Below are positions 33,556-41,644 of a stretch of DNA of 64,000 nt, in pieces. How positions within the stretch are numbered: position 1 is the first letter of the stretch; each line of letters begins with the position of its first letter. A program made the translations under genes and the position numbers. The notes under the pieces are model-generated. The model saw only the letters and a program-made list of their open reading frames with translations, was not told the origin of the DNA and made no database searches. This DNA comes from Fen-330 sp050008465 (lineage in GTDB: Bacteria > Acidobacteriota > Terriglobia > Bryobacterales > Bryobacteraceae), in NCBI GenBank assembly GCA_050008465.1, contig JBEKMO010000006.1, positions 1 through 64,000 on the forward strand, written 5' to 3'.

Positions 33556-33565
33556 TATGTAAACT
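33538..33565 (+). other. dif-like XerCD site, right junction
   Basis: GGTGCCGGCTG (poor XerC arm), centre CGAACA and XerD arm TTATGTAAACT. Centre and XerD arm are identical to the left site over 17 bases. A good XerD arm on the chromosome side with a divergent XerC arm on the element side is the expected product of Xer integration. The 8-bp target duplication of the next element begins within its last 3 bases. Confidence 0.75.
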
Positions 33566-33584
33566 ATTGCGGTAGTGGGTCAGT

Positions 33585-33613
33585 TTGAAACTGCACCCGC
33601 CCCGTTGTAGAAT
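33585..33613 (+). promoter_or_regulatory. Promoter just inside the transposon's left end
   Basis: TTGAAA (33585-33590), 17-base spacer, TAGAAT (33608-33613). It directly adjoins the terminal repeat and faces the cargo genes. Confidence 0.6.
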
Positions 33614-33633
33614 TCTTGAAGAGGCTAAGGCAC

Positions 33634-33951
33634 GTGGACCGAACCATGCTGCTGAAACAGTGGTGCAGAGCTCAATTGACGGCGATGCAGGACGAGATCA
33701 GTAGCCTACGCGCAAGCCCCGCAAAGTACCTTGACGCAGCGTTGACGGCAGAGCCAAGTTCTGGTGTCGAACTCTACGAGCGATACGAGAAACTCCTGGA
33801 TCAGAGCCGACGTGACTTCCAATGCTGGGCCAGCCGGTTTCCGGCGGAGACGTACCGAGCCGACAGAGATGGATCGCTCCGACGGCGGGACTTAGCATCC
33901 CTAGAGCGAGACATCGAGGCATTTCGGGCCGTCATAGACAGCACGCCATGA
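33634..33951 (+). CDS. Transposon cargo gene 1, helical protein
   Basis: About 105 residues. Candidate starts are TTG 33616, GTG 33634 and ATG 33646; GTG is preferred because AAGG lies just upstream. The protein is soluble, charged and helical (MLLKQWCRAQLTAMQDEISS, LDQSRRDFQCWASRFPAETY, LASLERDIEAFRAVID). No family recognised. It overlaps the next gene by 4 bases. Confidence 0.5.
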   Translation: MDRTMLLKQWCRAQLTAMQDEISSLRASPAKYLDAALTAEPSSGVELYERYEKLLDQSRRDFQCWASRFPAETYRADRDGSLRRRDLASLERDIEAFRAVIDSTP

Positions 33952-34163
33952 AGCGGTTAGGGATAGGATCTCTTCTCTGTGGCGTTGGGCTCTCCGTTTA
34001 CGGGATGCTCAACTTCACGCCTTCACGTGGCCGCGAGGTTATTGGGGAATACGGGCCGGCTTACGGCTACTTCTATAACACAGAAGCGCGGGCAGAGGCG
34101 GCTGCCGGGGCCGTGCTTACTGTGGCAGGGCTGTTGCTCTACAAACGTAACAGGTCAAACTGA
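33948..34163 (+). CDS. Transposon cargo gene 2, small membrane protein
   Basis: A 71-residue protein with two hydrophobic helices (LGIGSLLCGVGLSVYGML and AAAGAVLTVAGLLLYKR) joined by a polar loop containing EVIGEYGPAYGYFY. It is coupled to cargo gene 1 by ATGA. Function unknown. Confidence 0.55.
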   Translation: MKRLGIGSLLCGVGLSVYGMLNFTPSRGREVIGEYGPAYGYFYNTEARAEAAAGAVLTVAGLLLYKRNRSN

Positions 34164-34272
34164 CTCGCTGCTCAGAATTCGGGCGCGGAGGATCGGGCTG
34201 GGGTCTTCAACGCACTTTTCAGACATTATCCTCTGCCCATACTTGAGCGGGTAGGCATGGTACCATCGTGGC

Positions 34273-34500
34273 ATGAAAGAGCCAATAGAGACATCCCCAC
34301 AGGTGGGCGACTTCATAGTTGTGGGCGGTCCAGATGGTTATGCGATCGAGCGAGTCCGCGCGGCAGGAAGCCGGGAAATAGTGTCTACCGAAAATCATCG
34401 CCTGCCCGCACTTGAAGCCGCACGAGCCTTAGCGCGATCCTCAAATACGCAGGCGTGGACCTACGAGTTGGACAATCAGTTTTCCAGGCTCCCAGACTGA
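34273..34500 (+). CDS. Transposon cargo gene 3
   Basis: A 75-residue protein: VGDFIVVGGPDGYAIERVRA, then HRLPALEAARALARSSNTQA and WTYELDNQF. It looks like a compact beta hairpin plus helix. Its stop codon is supplied by the right terminal inverted repeat. Function unknown. Confidence 0.55.
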   Translation: MKEPIETSPQVGDFIVVGGPDGYAIERVRAAGSREIVSTENHRLPALEAARALARSSNTQAWTYELDNQFSRLPD

Positions 34501-34569
34501 CCCACTACCACTATTGCCTGCGCCCTGGAGTCCCCCTACACCTCTGCCGATCTCCCTGCTGAGGCCCGC

Positions 34570-35265
34570 ATGACCACAACCGCATGCATCCTCTCCGCTG
34601 CCGTTTTCGTGGCTGCTGCCCTGCTCGCCTTTCAGTCCCGCCGCGCCGAGGACTTCGACACCTCCGGAATGCCGCGACGGCCCACCAACTTCATCGAGCA
34701 ACAAATCTCGGAGATGATCGCCAGCCGCACTTGGGGTGACCTCGAAGACGCCGCCCGGATTCAGCGCAAGCTGGGCCGCTACTACGCGGACCGGGGCGAC
34801 GGGAGGCGCTCAACGGCCGCCTTCCTGGCCGCGGCGGCTGCCGAGCAGCCGGCGAAAAAGCAGGCCGATCAGGCTCTGCCCCCGCAGGCCGTCCCGGGTC
34901 AGCCCCCCGCTCCCGCTCCGCCAACGAGGCCGAGCCTCACGGGCAACTACTTTGGCTACGAGGGCCGAACGCTGCACACCTGGGACTTCAACATCAACGG
35001 TACCTATCTGCACACTTGGATCGCTGCGGGCGCGGGCGCCAGCGTCCGGAACTCCGAGCGCGGCGCTTTCGCGGTTTTCGGAGACGAACTCGAGCTGAGG
35101 CCGGCGTCGGCGGCCGGGGGTTTCGTGACACCGGGCGCAGGGGGTCGAAGCACGGTCGTGGGAGGTGGTGAGGACAGCGGCTCGCCGCGGCGCCGCCTCA
35201 AGTTCGTCAGGTCGGAAAACGGAATCCTGCTGGACGGGATGAAGCTGAAGCCGAAAAGTTGGTGA
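34570..35265 (+). CDS. Membrane-anchored protein of unknown function
   Basis: A 231-residue protein. An N-terminal anchor (about 4-22, CILSAAVFVAAALLAF) is followed by a helical region (FIEQQISEMIASRTWGDLED), a Pro-rich linker and a beta-rich domain (LTGNYFGYEGRTLHTWDFNI, GAFAVFGDELELRP). It is the first gene right of the two mobile elements. No family recognised. Confidence 0.6.
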   Translation: MTTTACILSAAVFVAAALLAFQSRRAEDFDTSGMPRRPTNFIEQQISEMIASRTWGDLEDAARIQRKLGRYYADRGDGRRSTAAFLAAAAAEQPAKKQADQALPPQAVPGQPPAPAPPTRPSLTGNYFGYEGRTLHTWDFNINGTYLHTWIAAGAGASVRNSERGAFAVFGDELELRPASAAGGFVTPGAGGRSTVVGGGEDSGSPRRRLKFVRSENGILLDGMKLKPKSW

Positions 35266-35278
35266 CGTCCCCGGGTTC

Positions 35279-35320
35279 AAAAAAATGGCCTGCTCGATGG
35301 TGGGCTTCCAGGAGCAGGCC
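35279..35320 (-). terminator. Intrinsic terminator of the FecR-like gene
   Basis: Read on the minus strand, GGCCTGCTC pairs with GAGCAGGCC around a 15-base loop, followed by seven T. It lies 27 bases beyond the stop of the 35347-37218 gene. Confidence 0.85.
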
Positions 35321-35346
35321 TGAGGGAAGAAACTGTGTAGCTTGGC

Positions 35347-37218
35347 TCAGCGGGAACGCCCGCCATGCCCTCCGCTGTGGCTCGAGCCACCACCGCCGCC
35401 GCTGCTGCGGGACCCGCCGCCACCACCGCTGCTGCGCGGTCCGCTCTGCGCTGCGCGACTCGCGCTGCCCCGGCTTTCGTAGCTCGGCGAAGAGCGCGCG
35501 CGCACAATCGGCGGGTTGATGCGGATCGACTCGGAGCCCGTCACGCGGCTGCTCTGGTTCCGCCAGCTCGGAGATTGACGCGAGTCGCTGGTGCCTCTCG
35601 GAAATGATTGCCAGTTGCCTTCGTTCCGGGGCCGCACAGCCGGGGACGCCGACTCGCGGCTCGAGGCCTCCCCAAACTGCCGCCAACTGGAACTCCGGTC
35701 CGCCGGGGCGCTGCCCGGCTGGTCGAGGCGCCGCCATCCGCTGGAACTTGGCGTGGCTGCCGTTCTTGCGCCAACCGCCCCATCCCGCACAGCCGCCCCC
35801 GGCCGGCTCTGCACTGCGGAGCTGGCCCCGAAGCTCCTCTGCACCACCTGCTCCATGCCCCGGCGCTGCTGCTCGAACGGGATTCGCTGGACTGCGGGAG
35901 CTTGGCGCCGTGAATAGAAGCTCGTCGGCCGGCTACGCGGAATGTTCGTTGCGCGGACCTGGCGGTTGGTGAACCGGAGGCTGTCCCCGACCGGGGTGAC
36001 CGGTATGGGTCCCCGCATCAGGGAGCCTTCGGTCACTCGAATGGCCCCGGGCATCCGGCCGTGCACGAACGCGTTAGATGCCATCCCGCTTACGCCGTTC
36101 GCCATCCGCGCGTTGCGATAGAGGTTGGTGATATTGGTGTTGTTCACGACCACCGTCGTGCGGTTGTACCCGCCATAGTAGCGGCGCCCATACCAGGGGT
36201 AGTACGGCTCATAAGGCGCCAGCGGCACCCAGCCCAGGTTGCCGAACCCGATCCCGGCCCCGTGGCCGAACCCGAAGAACGCTACCAGGGCCGGCCGCCA
36301 GTAATAGCGCCCATGGATGGGCCCCGGAAACCAGCACCAGCCGTACGCTGCGCCATAGAACCAGCGCCCATAATGGTACGGCGCCCAGCCCCAGGGATCG
36401 TAACTCACCCAAGACCATCCGTACCAATCCAGCCAGGTCCACCGGCCGTAGCGGTATGGCGCCCAATCGGCCGCGACGCCGTTCGGACTCCAAACCCAGC
36501 CGTACGGGGGCACGTTCACCCAGCGCCCGTAGGAGTCCAGGTCCTCGGCGCCGGAAATATCGGGGCTCACGTATTGGTAGCTTCTGGAACGCTCCAGACC
36601 GCGGTCCCGATCCTCATTCCAGCGGTCCCAGTCGTCCGGCTCAGCCGCGCGGGCTATCTGGAACTCCGGGTCTGTCGCAGGACCCCGAACCAGCATGGTA
36701 CGGCCGGAATGCACACGTTCGGTGCCTTTGGGGGTGGACACCTCGGCCTCGCCTTCCCGAACCGTCACTTCGGATTGGCCGTCGGGACTGACCGCGATCC
36801 GGTAAACTCCCCGCTCGACGGGCCGCACCGCCACGTTGGGCGTGTCCACTTCGATTTCCGCTTCGGAGTCGCGGAGGACGGACAACATCGTCGTGCCGCG
36901 CGCCACCTGCACCTGGTAGCGCCCGTTCTCCAGTTGGGAGATGCGAACCTCGGTGTCCGAGCCCAGGCGAAGCATGTTGGCATAGTCGAACTGGATCTCG
37001 GCTCGAGATCCAGGGCCCGTGAGCAGACTGTCCTCGATAACCAGCGGGCCGTTCACGGCGGCCGCCACCCAGTCTCCTGAATCCCCGCGGCGCACCGACA
37101 CGTCGCCGTTAATCAGGCTGATGCGAGCCACCCCACGCTCTGGGGCGTCTTCCTGGGCCCAAACCAGACCGGGGAGGAAGAACCCCACAGTGAAGAGCCT
37201 CAGCAGGATGCGCTTCAT
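35347..37218 (-). CDS. Secreted FecR-domain protein with YXWGXW-like aromatic repeats
   Basis: A 623-residue protein with signal peptide (about 1-20, ending VWAQ). A FecR-like domain (about 30-160: ARISLINGDVSVRRGDSGDW, SRAEIQFDYANMLRLGSDTE, GEAEVSTPKG) is followed by tandem Trp/Tyr/Gly-rich repeats (about 215-340: YGRWVNVPPYGWVWSPN, YGRWTWLDWYGWSWVSYDPW). This is the DUF6600 type. The C-terminal 250 residues are Ser/Arg-rich and disordered. It is probably an envelope or surface protein. An AGGAGAAC site precedes the ATG. Confidence 0.8.
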   Translation of the reverse strand: MKRILLRLFTVGFFLPGLVWAQEDAPERGVARISLINGDVSVRRGDSGDWVAAAVNGPLVIEDSLLTGPGSRAEIQFDYANMLRLGSDTEVRISQLENGRYQVQVARGTTMLSVLRDSEAEIEVDTPNVAVRPVERGVYRIAVSPDGQSEVTVREGEAEVSTPKGTERVHSGRTMLVRGPATDPEFQIARAAEPDDWDRWNEDRDRGLERSRSYQYVSPDISGAEDLDSYGRWVNVPPYGWVWSPNGVAADWAPYRYGRWTWLDWYGWSWVSYDPWGWAPYHYGRWFYGAAYGWCWFPGPIHGRYYWRPALVAFFGFGHGAGIGFGNLGWVPLAPYEPYYPWYGRRYYGGYNRTTVVVNNTNITNLYRNARMANGVSGMASNAFVHGRMPGAIRVTEGSLMRGPIPVTPVGDSLRFTNRQVRATNIPRSRPTSFYSRRQAPAVQRIPFEQQRRGMEQVVQRSFGASSAVQSRPGAAVRDGAVGARTAATPSSSGWRRLDQPGSAPADRSSSWRQFGEASSRESASPAVRPRNEGNWQSFPRGTSDSRQSPSWRNQSSRVTGSESIRINPPIVRARSSPSYESRGSASRAAQSGPRSSGGGGGSRSSGGGGGSSHSGGHGGRSR

Positions 37219-37363
37219 GGTTGTTCTCCTTCCACTTCGCCGGACACAGGGGCACTTTCCGGTCCAAACACGCAACTTATTGATTTTAAATCGCATCGCA
37301 TACACCAGCCAACACCCCCAGGTGGCTGAAAACCACCACCCCGGTCGAAAGCGAGCGGCCGGT

Positions 37364-38086
37364 TCAGGGCTTGAAGCGCCAGAATGGGCCGCAGCGAAAG
37401 CCAACCATCTCCGTAAGACACCGCAGCATGATTCCGCCGATCCGCGCGGGGCGGATCGAGGCGGTCCCCGTCGCCCGCGCCCGGTGGCGCACCGGAACGT
37501 TGCAGGGATCCTGGCCGCTCCGGCTTGCCAGGACGGCCAGAAGCACATTCGGCGCGAAGGCGTTTGGAGGGACGTAGTTCAGAAGCCTTGCGAGCAGCGA
37601 CGAACGCATCAGCCGGAATGGAATGTTCGGGTCCGCGATATCGGTCCCGAACAAGCACCGCAACAGGACACGATGAGCGTTGCTAAGGCCCACCCGGTAC
37701 CACCGGTCCTGCCGTTGCACTCTCGATCCCAGCACGAACGCCGAGCGCCCTGCGCAGGCCCACAGGCGGTAGAAATCGTCCGCGAAGAATTGACCGTCGC
37801 TGTCCACCTGGAACACCCATTCGCAGCCCGTCGCGAGCGTCGCCCGGTAGCCGCAGAGGATCGCCGGGCCGTGCCCGGCGTTCGGCTGGTGAATCACGGT
37901 GAGGGCGGCCTGGTTTGCGGCCAGACCGTCCAGAATCTCCCCTGTTCCGTCGTTTGAGCCATCGTCGACCACCACCAGTGCCGCATTCCCGCGCGCCTGG
38001 ATTGTTGCCAGCCACTCCGCGCAGACCTCCCGAATGCAGCCTGCTTCGTTGTAAACCGGCATCACCACCACGCACTCAAGGGCCAC
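37364..38086 (-). CDS. Family 2 glycosyltransferase
   Basis: A 240-residue GT-A enzyme like polyprenyl-phosphate mannosyl or glucosyl transferases. It starts VVVMPVYNEAG, has the VVDDGSNDGT motif and the metal-binding VDSDGQ (DXD type). It lacks C-terminal membrane helices. It abuts the FAD-dependent gene at 38087, so the two form an operon, perhaps for a lipid-linked or surface sugar. Confidence 0.85.
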   Translation of the reverse strand: MALECVVVMPVYNEAGCIREVCAEWLATIQARGNAALVVVDDGSNDGTGEILDGLAANQAALTVIHQPNAGHGPAILCGYRATLATGCEWVFQVDSDGQFFADDFYRLWACAGRSAFVLGSRVQRQDRWYRVGLSNAHRVLLRCLFGTDIADPNIPFRLMRSSLLARLLNYVPPNAFAPNVLLAVLASRSGQDPCNVPVRHRARATGTASIRPARIGGIMLRCLTEMVGFRCGPFWRFKP

Positions 38087-39349
38087 TTACCGCGCCCCTC
38101 CTAGCGCCGCCCCGGCGGTGAAACCGTCCCGGAGAGAATCCGCGATCCCCTGGAACTGCCACTTCCCGTATCTCCCAGCCATCACGATTCCCTGCCCGCC
38201 CAGCAGGTCGAGCGCGCGCTCGCGCCAACCCGAGCCAGGCAGCGACCACGTGTACGCCACCTCGACCCAAGTCGGACTGACGGCCTCGACATCCTCAATG
38301 AACCTCCATTCCCGCAGCTCGGCGATCGCTGCGGCGGTGTACGCTGCCAGCTCCTCCTGAGATGGCTGGCAGCCGTCCCGATAGGCCCGCTCGACGTACA
38401 GGCTCACTCGTCCGGAGGCGCCGGCCGGAAGGAAGTCCGCGTCGACGTTGCTGTAGAATCCCACCCGGTAGAAGCCCGATCGGCTGCCCGGCACATAGAC
38501 CCAATGCGCCTCCGGGCACTCCGCGCCGCGCACGGCGCCCAGGTTCAGCACCAGCACCGAGGTGCTGGGATCGGCTTCCTCGCCGGCGCTGAGTCCGGTC
38601 AAGCCCAGCATCCGGTTGAGCGGCAGGGTCGAAACCAGGCGCCCGTACGGAACCGTTCGCCCGTCCGAGAGCGACACCTCTCGCCGCGGGATATCGATGG
38701 CGGCGACTCGACATCCATACTCTACCCGAGACCGCGCCGCCATCCGCGCCGCCACCGCACCCAAGCCCGGCTCGGGATACAGAAACTCCGAGTTGTAGCC
38801 GGCCGCCTGGTTCAGGGGCGACTTGTAGGGGTCCTGGAGGCGGATGGATGTCCAAAGGCCGGCCGTGTAGGCCGCGTGGAACGGAGCGAAAAACAGCTCT
38901 GTCAGCGTTGGACCAAACGAATTGACCAGCCAGTCGGACAGCCGCTCGGGGCGAGGTCCCTCGGGCCGCCGCATCTCCTCGAGAGCCTTCGATGCGATCT
39001 CCGGCCCGAGATGGTCCAGGTGGTTTTGCAGGGGATATGGCACCAGGAGCTTCCGCTCGGGAAAGAACACGGCCGCGCGGCGGCGGTAGGACTTCAAAGG
39101 AGCCAAATCCCCGAGAAAATCCACCACTTGCGGGTCGCCGCCAAAGATCCAGTGGCCCCCGCCGACTTCGAATCGATAGGCGTCGCGCTCCGCCGGAGCT
39201 ATGCGCTGACGTTCGGCGGAGCCAGCTCGGACGTAGTAGGATGCACATAGCCCGCCAGGCCCGTCCTGGGCCTCGAGGACGTGGGCGCCGGACGCCCACG
39301 CTGCCGCCAGCCCCGCGACGCCGGCGCCGAGGATGAGGTTATCTTCCAT
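38087..39349 (-). CDS. FAD-dependent protoporphyrinogen-oxidase/UDP-galactopyranose-mutase-like protein
   Basis: A 420-residue flavoprotein. The N-terminus NLILGAGVAGLAAAWASG is the dinucleotide-binding fold, followed by GGLCASYY and GGGHWIFGG. A later VEYGCRVAAIDI and a C-terminal GIVMAGRYGKWQFQGI are typical of UDP-galactopyranose mutase-like and amine-oxidase-like enzymes. I chose the ATG at 39349. With the glycosyltransferase, a role in sugar modification is likely. Confidence 0.7.
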   Translation of the reverse strand: MEDNLILGAGVAGLAAAWASGAHVLEAQDGPGGLCASYYVRAGSAERQRIAPAERDAYRFEVGGGHWIFGGDPQVVDFLGDLAPLKSYRRRAAVFFPERKLLVPYPLQNHLDHLGPEIASKALEEMRRPEGPRPERLSDWLVNSFGPTLTELFFAPFHAAYTAGLWTSIRLQDPYKSPLNQAAGYNSEFLYPEPGLGAVAARMAARSRVEYGCRVAAIDIPRREVSLSDGRTVPYGRLVSTLPLNRMLGLTGLSAGEEADPSTSVLVLNLGAVRGAECPEAHWVYVPGSRSGFYRVGFYSNVDADFLPAGASGRVSLYVERAYRDGCQPSQEELAAYTAAAIAELREWRFIEDVEAVSPTWVEVAYTWSLPGSGWRERALDLLGGQGIVMAGRYGKWQFQGIADSLRDGFTAGAALGGAR

Positions 39350-39424
39350 CGGGTCTGCGAGCCGATCTTCCATCATACCCGCAGGTCGGCTGAATTCGCC
39401 GTTCTGAGTTATGATGGGTTTCCC

Positions 39425-41626
39425 GTGCAAGTGGCCGCAGACCACCAGCTCAATCGAAAGGCGGCGCCCAAACCGCTGGCGCGGCTTCTCGGCCCCCTCC
39501 TGCTGGCCGTCATCGTCCTGGGCTTCTACTGGAAGCTCACGCTGACCCGTCAGTACACTTGGCTCGACAATCCCGACCTGGTTTACCAGGCCCTGCCCTG
39601 GTTCCAGTTTCAGGCCACGGAGTTTCATCATGGCCGTCTGCCCCTATGGGATCCGAATCAGTGGGGCGGCCAGTCGCTGATTGGGCAACTCCAGCCCGGA
39701 ACCGCCTATCCGCTCAACTGGATCCTGTTCTCGCTGCCCCTGCGCGACGGCCGGCTCCGCTTGGGGTTCCTCGACGGCTACTTCCTGGTGATCCACTTCC
39801 TGGCCGCGTTGTTCGCCTACTGGCTGTTCCGCGACCTGAAACGGACTCGAGCGGCTTCCCTGCTCGGCGGCGCATTCTTCAGCTTAGGGGGCTTCCTGGG
39901 CAGCGTCACCTGGCCGGGGATTATCAACGGCATCGTCTGGGTGCCGCTCGTCTTTCTGTTCTTGTTGCGCTCTGCCCGCGGGCGGCGTCCGTTGAGCAAT
40001 GCTGCCCTGTCGGGAGTGTTCACCGGGATCGCGTTCCTCAGCGGGCATCACCTGGTCCCGATGCTGACTCTGTTGGCTGCGGCGGGAGTCTGGCTGTACT
40101 TGGTCTTTCGGACCGGGAGACTGAGCTGGAAACTCACCCGCCTGGCTGCCATCTCGTTGCTGTTCACTGTCCTGGTGGGCGCGCTACAGATCCTGCCGGC
40201 ATACGAGTACGGGAGCCGGGCCATACGCTGGGTCGGCGCTCCGGACGCGGTGGGCTGGAACCAGCCGGTTCCCTACAGTGTCCACTCTGAGTACTCTTTA
40301 CACGCCTATTCCCTGCTTGGAATCCTGGTACACGGGCTCTACCGTCACGAGAACCCATTCATCGGTTTGACCGCAGCCTCGCTGGCCTTTCTGGCCCTGG
40401 CCCTGAGCTGGAGACGCCCCCCGGTGCGCCTGTTCGCCGCCCTCGCACTCGGCGGGCTGTTGTTCTCGCTGGGCCGCGACAACGTGTTTCACGGCCTCCT
40501 CTACACCCTGGTGCCGATGGTAGAGAAAGCCCGTGAGCCCGGCAGGGCAATCTTCATCTTTCACTTTGGAATTGCTGCCTTAATCGCCTGCGGAATAGAT
40601 GCATTGCGGCGCGGTGCACTCTGGCTTCGCCGCGTCGCGATGATCCTGGCCGTCCTCGGATCTGCGACGATCATCTTATGTACTTACACCGTACTAGCAA
40701 ATAAATCTCAAGTAACGTTTGATGATAGGGTGGTCCTGACCGCCTTCGTTTCCCTGCTCTTGGCCGGCATCTTTTACGGGATCTTCCGCGGCCACCTCTC
40801 CCGGGGCGTCGCGACGGTCTGCCTGCTCGCTCTGCTGCTCATCGAACTGGGCAACGGTTCGAGTCCGGCTATGAGCGAGAAACAGCGGGCCGGAAACCTC
40901 AACAAGCTGAAAGAAGCCCCAGACGTGGCCTGGTTTCTGAAGGCGCAGCCAGCGCCGTTTCGGATTGAAGTGGACGATCAGGATATCCCTTACAACTTCG
41001 GAGATTGGAACAACTTGGATGACATGGGCGGATACATGCCCAGCGTTCCGGCGAACGTCTGGCGGATGGGCGCTTTGGCCGACCGGCGGGTACTCTGCGG
41101 CGTGCTCTACACTGTCACCCGGAAGCCGGCTTCCGGCGCCCAGGAACTGGTTTTCTCCTCCTCCAGTGGCCTGAAGATCTACCGCAATCCGGGCGCTTTC
41201 CCGCGGGTCTGGTCAGTCCACGAGGTGGTGGCCGAAGTTCGGAGCAATCTCGACCTTCGCCGGACGGCGTTCCTGAACGGTCCCCTCCCCGCGCTCGAGA
41301 GGTGTGCCGGCGAAGACCAACTGCGCATCCTCGAGCGTCAGCCCTCACGCGTGGTGATTGACGCCGACATGAAGTGCGGCGGCATGGTGGTTTTGAGCGA
41401 CAACGACTATCCCGGCTGGCGGGTAACCCTGGATGGCCGTTCCACCCAGATCTTGCCGGCTTACCTTTCGATGCGCGGCATCGTGGTTCCGGGCGGCCGG
41501 CATCGGATCGAGATGGCCTACCAGCCACTCTCGGTATACCTGGGCGCGGTGTTGGCCGGATTGGGCCTCCTGGCCGCCTTGGTGCTCGTGCTTCGAGATC
41601 GCTCGCGGGTGGTAAACTGCGATTAA
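39425..41626 (+). CDS. YfhO-like polytopic membrane protein
   Basis: About 733 residues with about 12 membrane helices, then a C-terminal extracytoplasmic beta domain (about 600-700) and a last helix. The motif LDNPDLVYQALPWFQF near the start and WDPNQWGGQSLIGQLQPG are typical of YfhO/GT-C-type proteins, which are thought to glycosylate lipid-linked polymers. The start is uncertain: GTG 39425 is chosen, as the longer frame crosses the divergent promoter region. Confidence 0.7.
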   Translation: MQVAADHQLNRKAAPKPLARLLGPLLLAVIVLGFYWKLTLTRQYTWLDNPDLVYQALPWFQFQATEFHHGRLPLWDPNQWGGQSLIGQLQPGTAYPLNWILFSLPLRDGRLRLGFLDGYFLVIHFLAALFAYWLFRDLKRTRAASLLGGAFFSLGGFLGSVTWPGIINGIVWVPLVFLFLLRSARGRRPLSNAALSGVFTGIAFLSGHHLVPMLTLLAAAGVWLYLVFRTGRLSWKLTRLAAISLLFTVLVGALQILPAYEYGSRAIRWVGAPDAVGWNQPVPYSVHSEYSLHAYSLLGILVHGLYRHENPFIGLTAASLAFLALALSWRRPPVRLFAALALGGLLFSLGRDNVFHGLLYTLVPMVEKAREPGRAIFIFHFGIAALIACGIDALRRGALWLRRVAMILAVLGSATIILCTYTVLANKSQVTFDDRVVLTAFVSLLLAGIFYGIFRGHLSRGVATVCLLALLLIELGNGSSPAMSEKQRAGNLNKLKEAPDVAWFLKAQPAPFRIEVDDQDIPYNFGDWNNLDDMGGYMPSVPANVWRMGALADRRVLCGVLYTVTRKPASGAQELVFSSSSGLKIYRNPGAFPRVWSVHEVVAEVRSNLDLRRTAFLNGPLPALERCAGEDQLRILERQPSRVVIDADMKCGGMVVLSDNDYPGWRVTLDGRSTQILPAYLSMRGIVVPGGRHRIEMAYQPLSVYLGAVLAGLGLLAALVLVLRDRSRVVNCD

Positions 41627-41644
41627 TCCTTCTTCACGCAACCT

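Larger units (their letters stand above)
33571..34509. mobile_element. Non-autonomous transposon with cargo genes
   Basis: 939 bp bounded by perfect 14-bp inverted repeats GGTAGTGGGTCAGT (33571-33584) and its complement (34496-34509), extending to 16/17. It is flanked by the 8-bp direct repeat ACTATTGC (33563-33570 and 34510-34517). It carries three small genes and a promoter but no transposase, so it must have been moved in trans. An 8-bp duplication occurs in IS66, IS6, ISL3 and IS1595 families; the parent family is not identified. Confidence 0.8.

Noticed and set aside
19879..33565. Tailed-phage prophage
   Set aside because: No terminase, portal, tail tube, tape-measure, integrase or holin/endolysin set was recognised.
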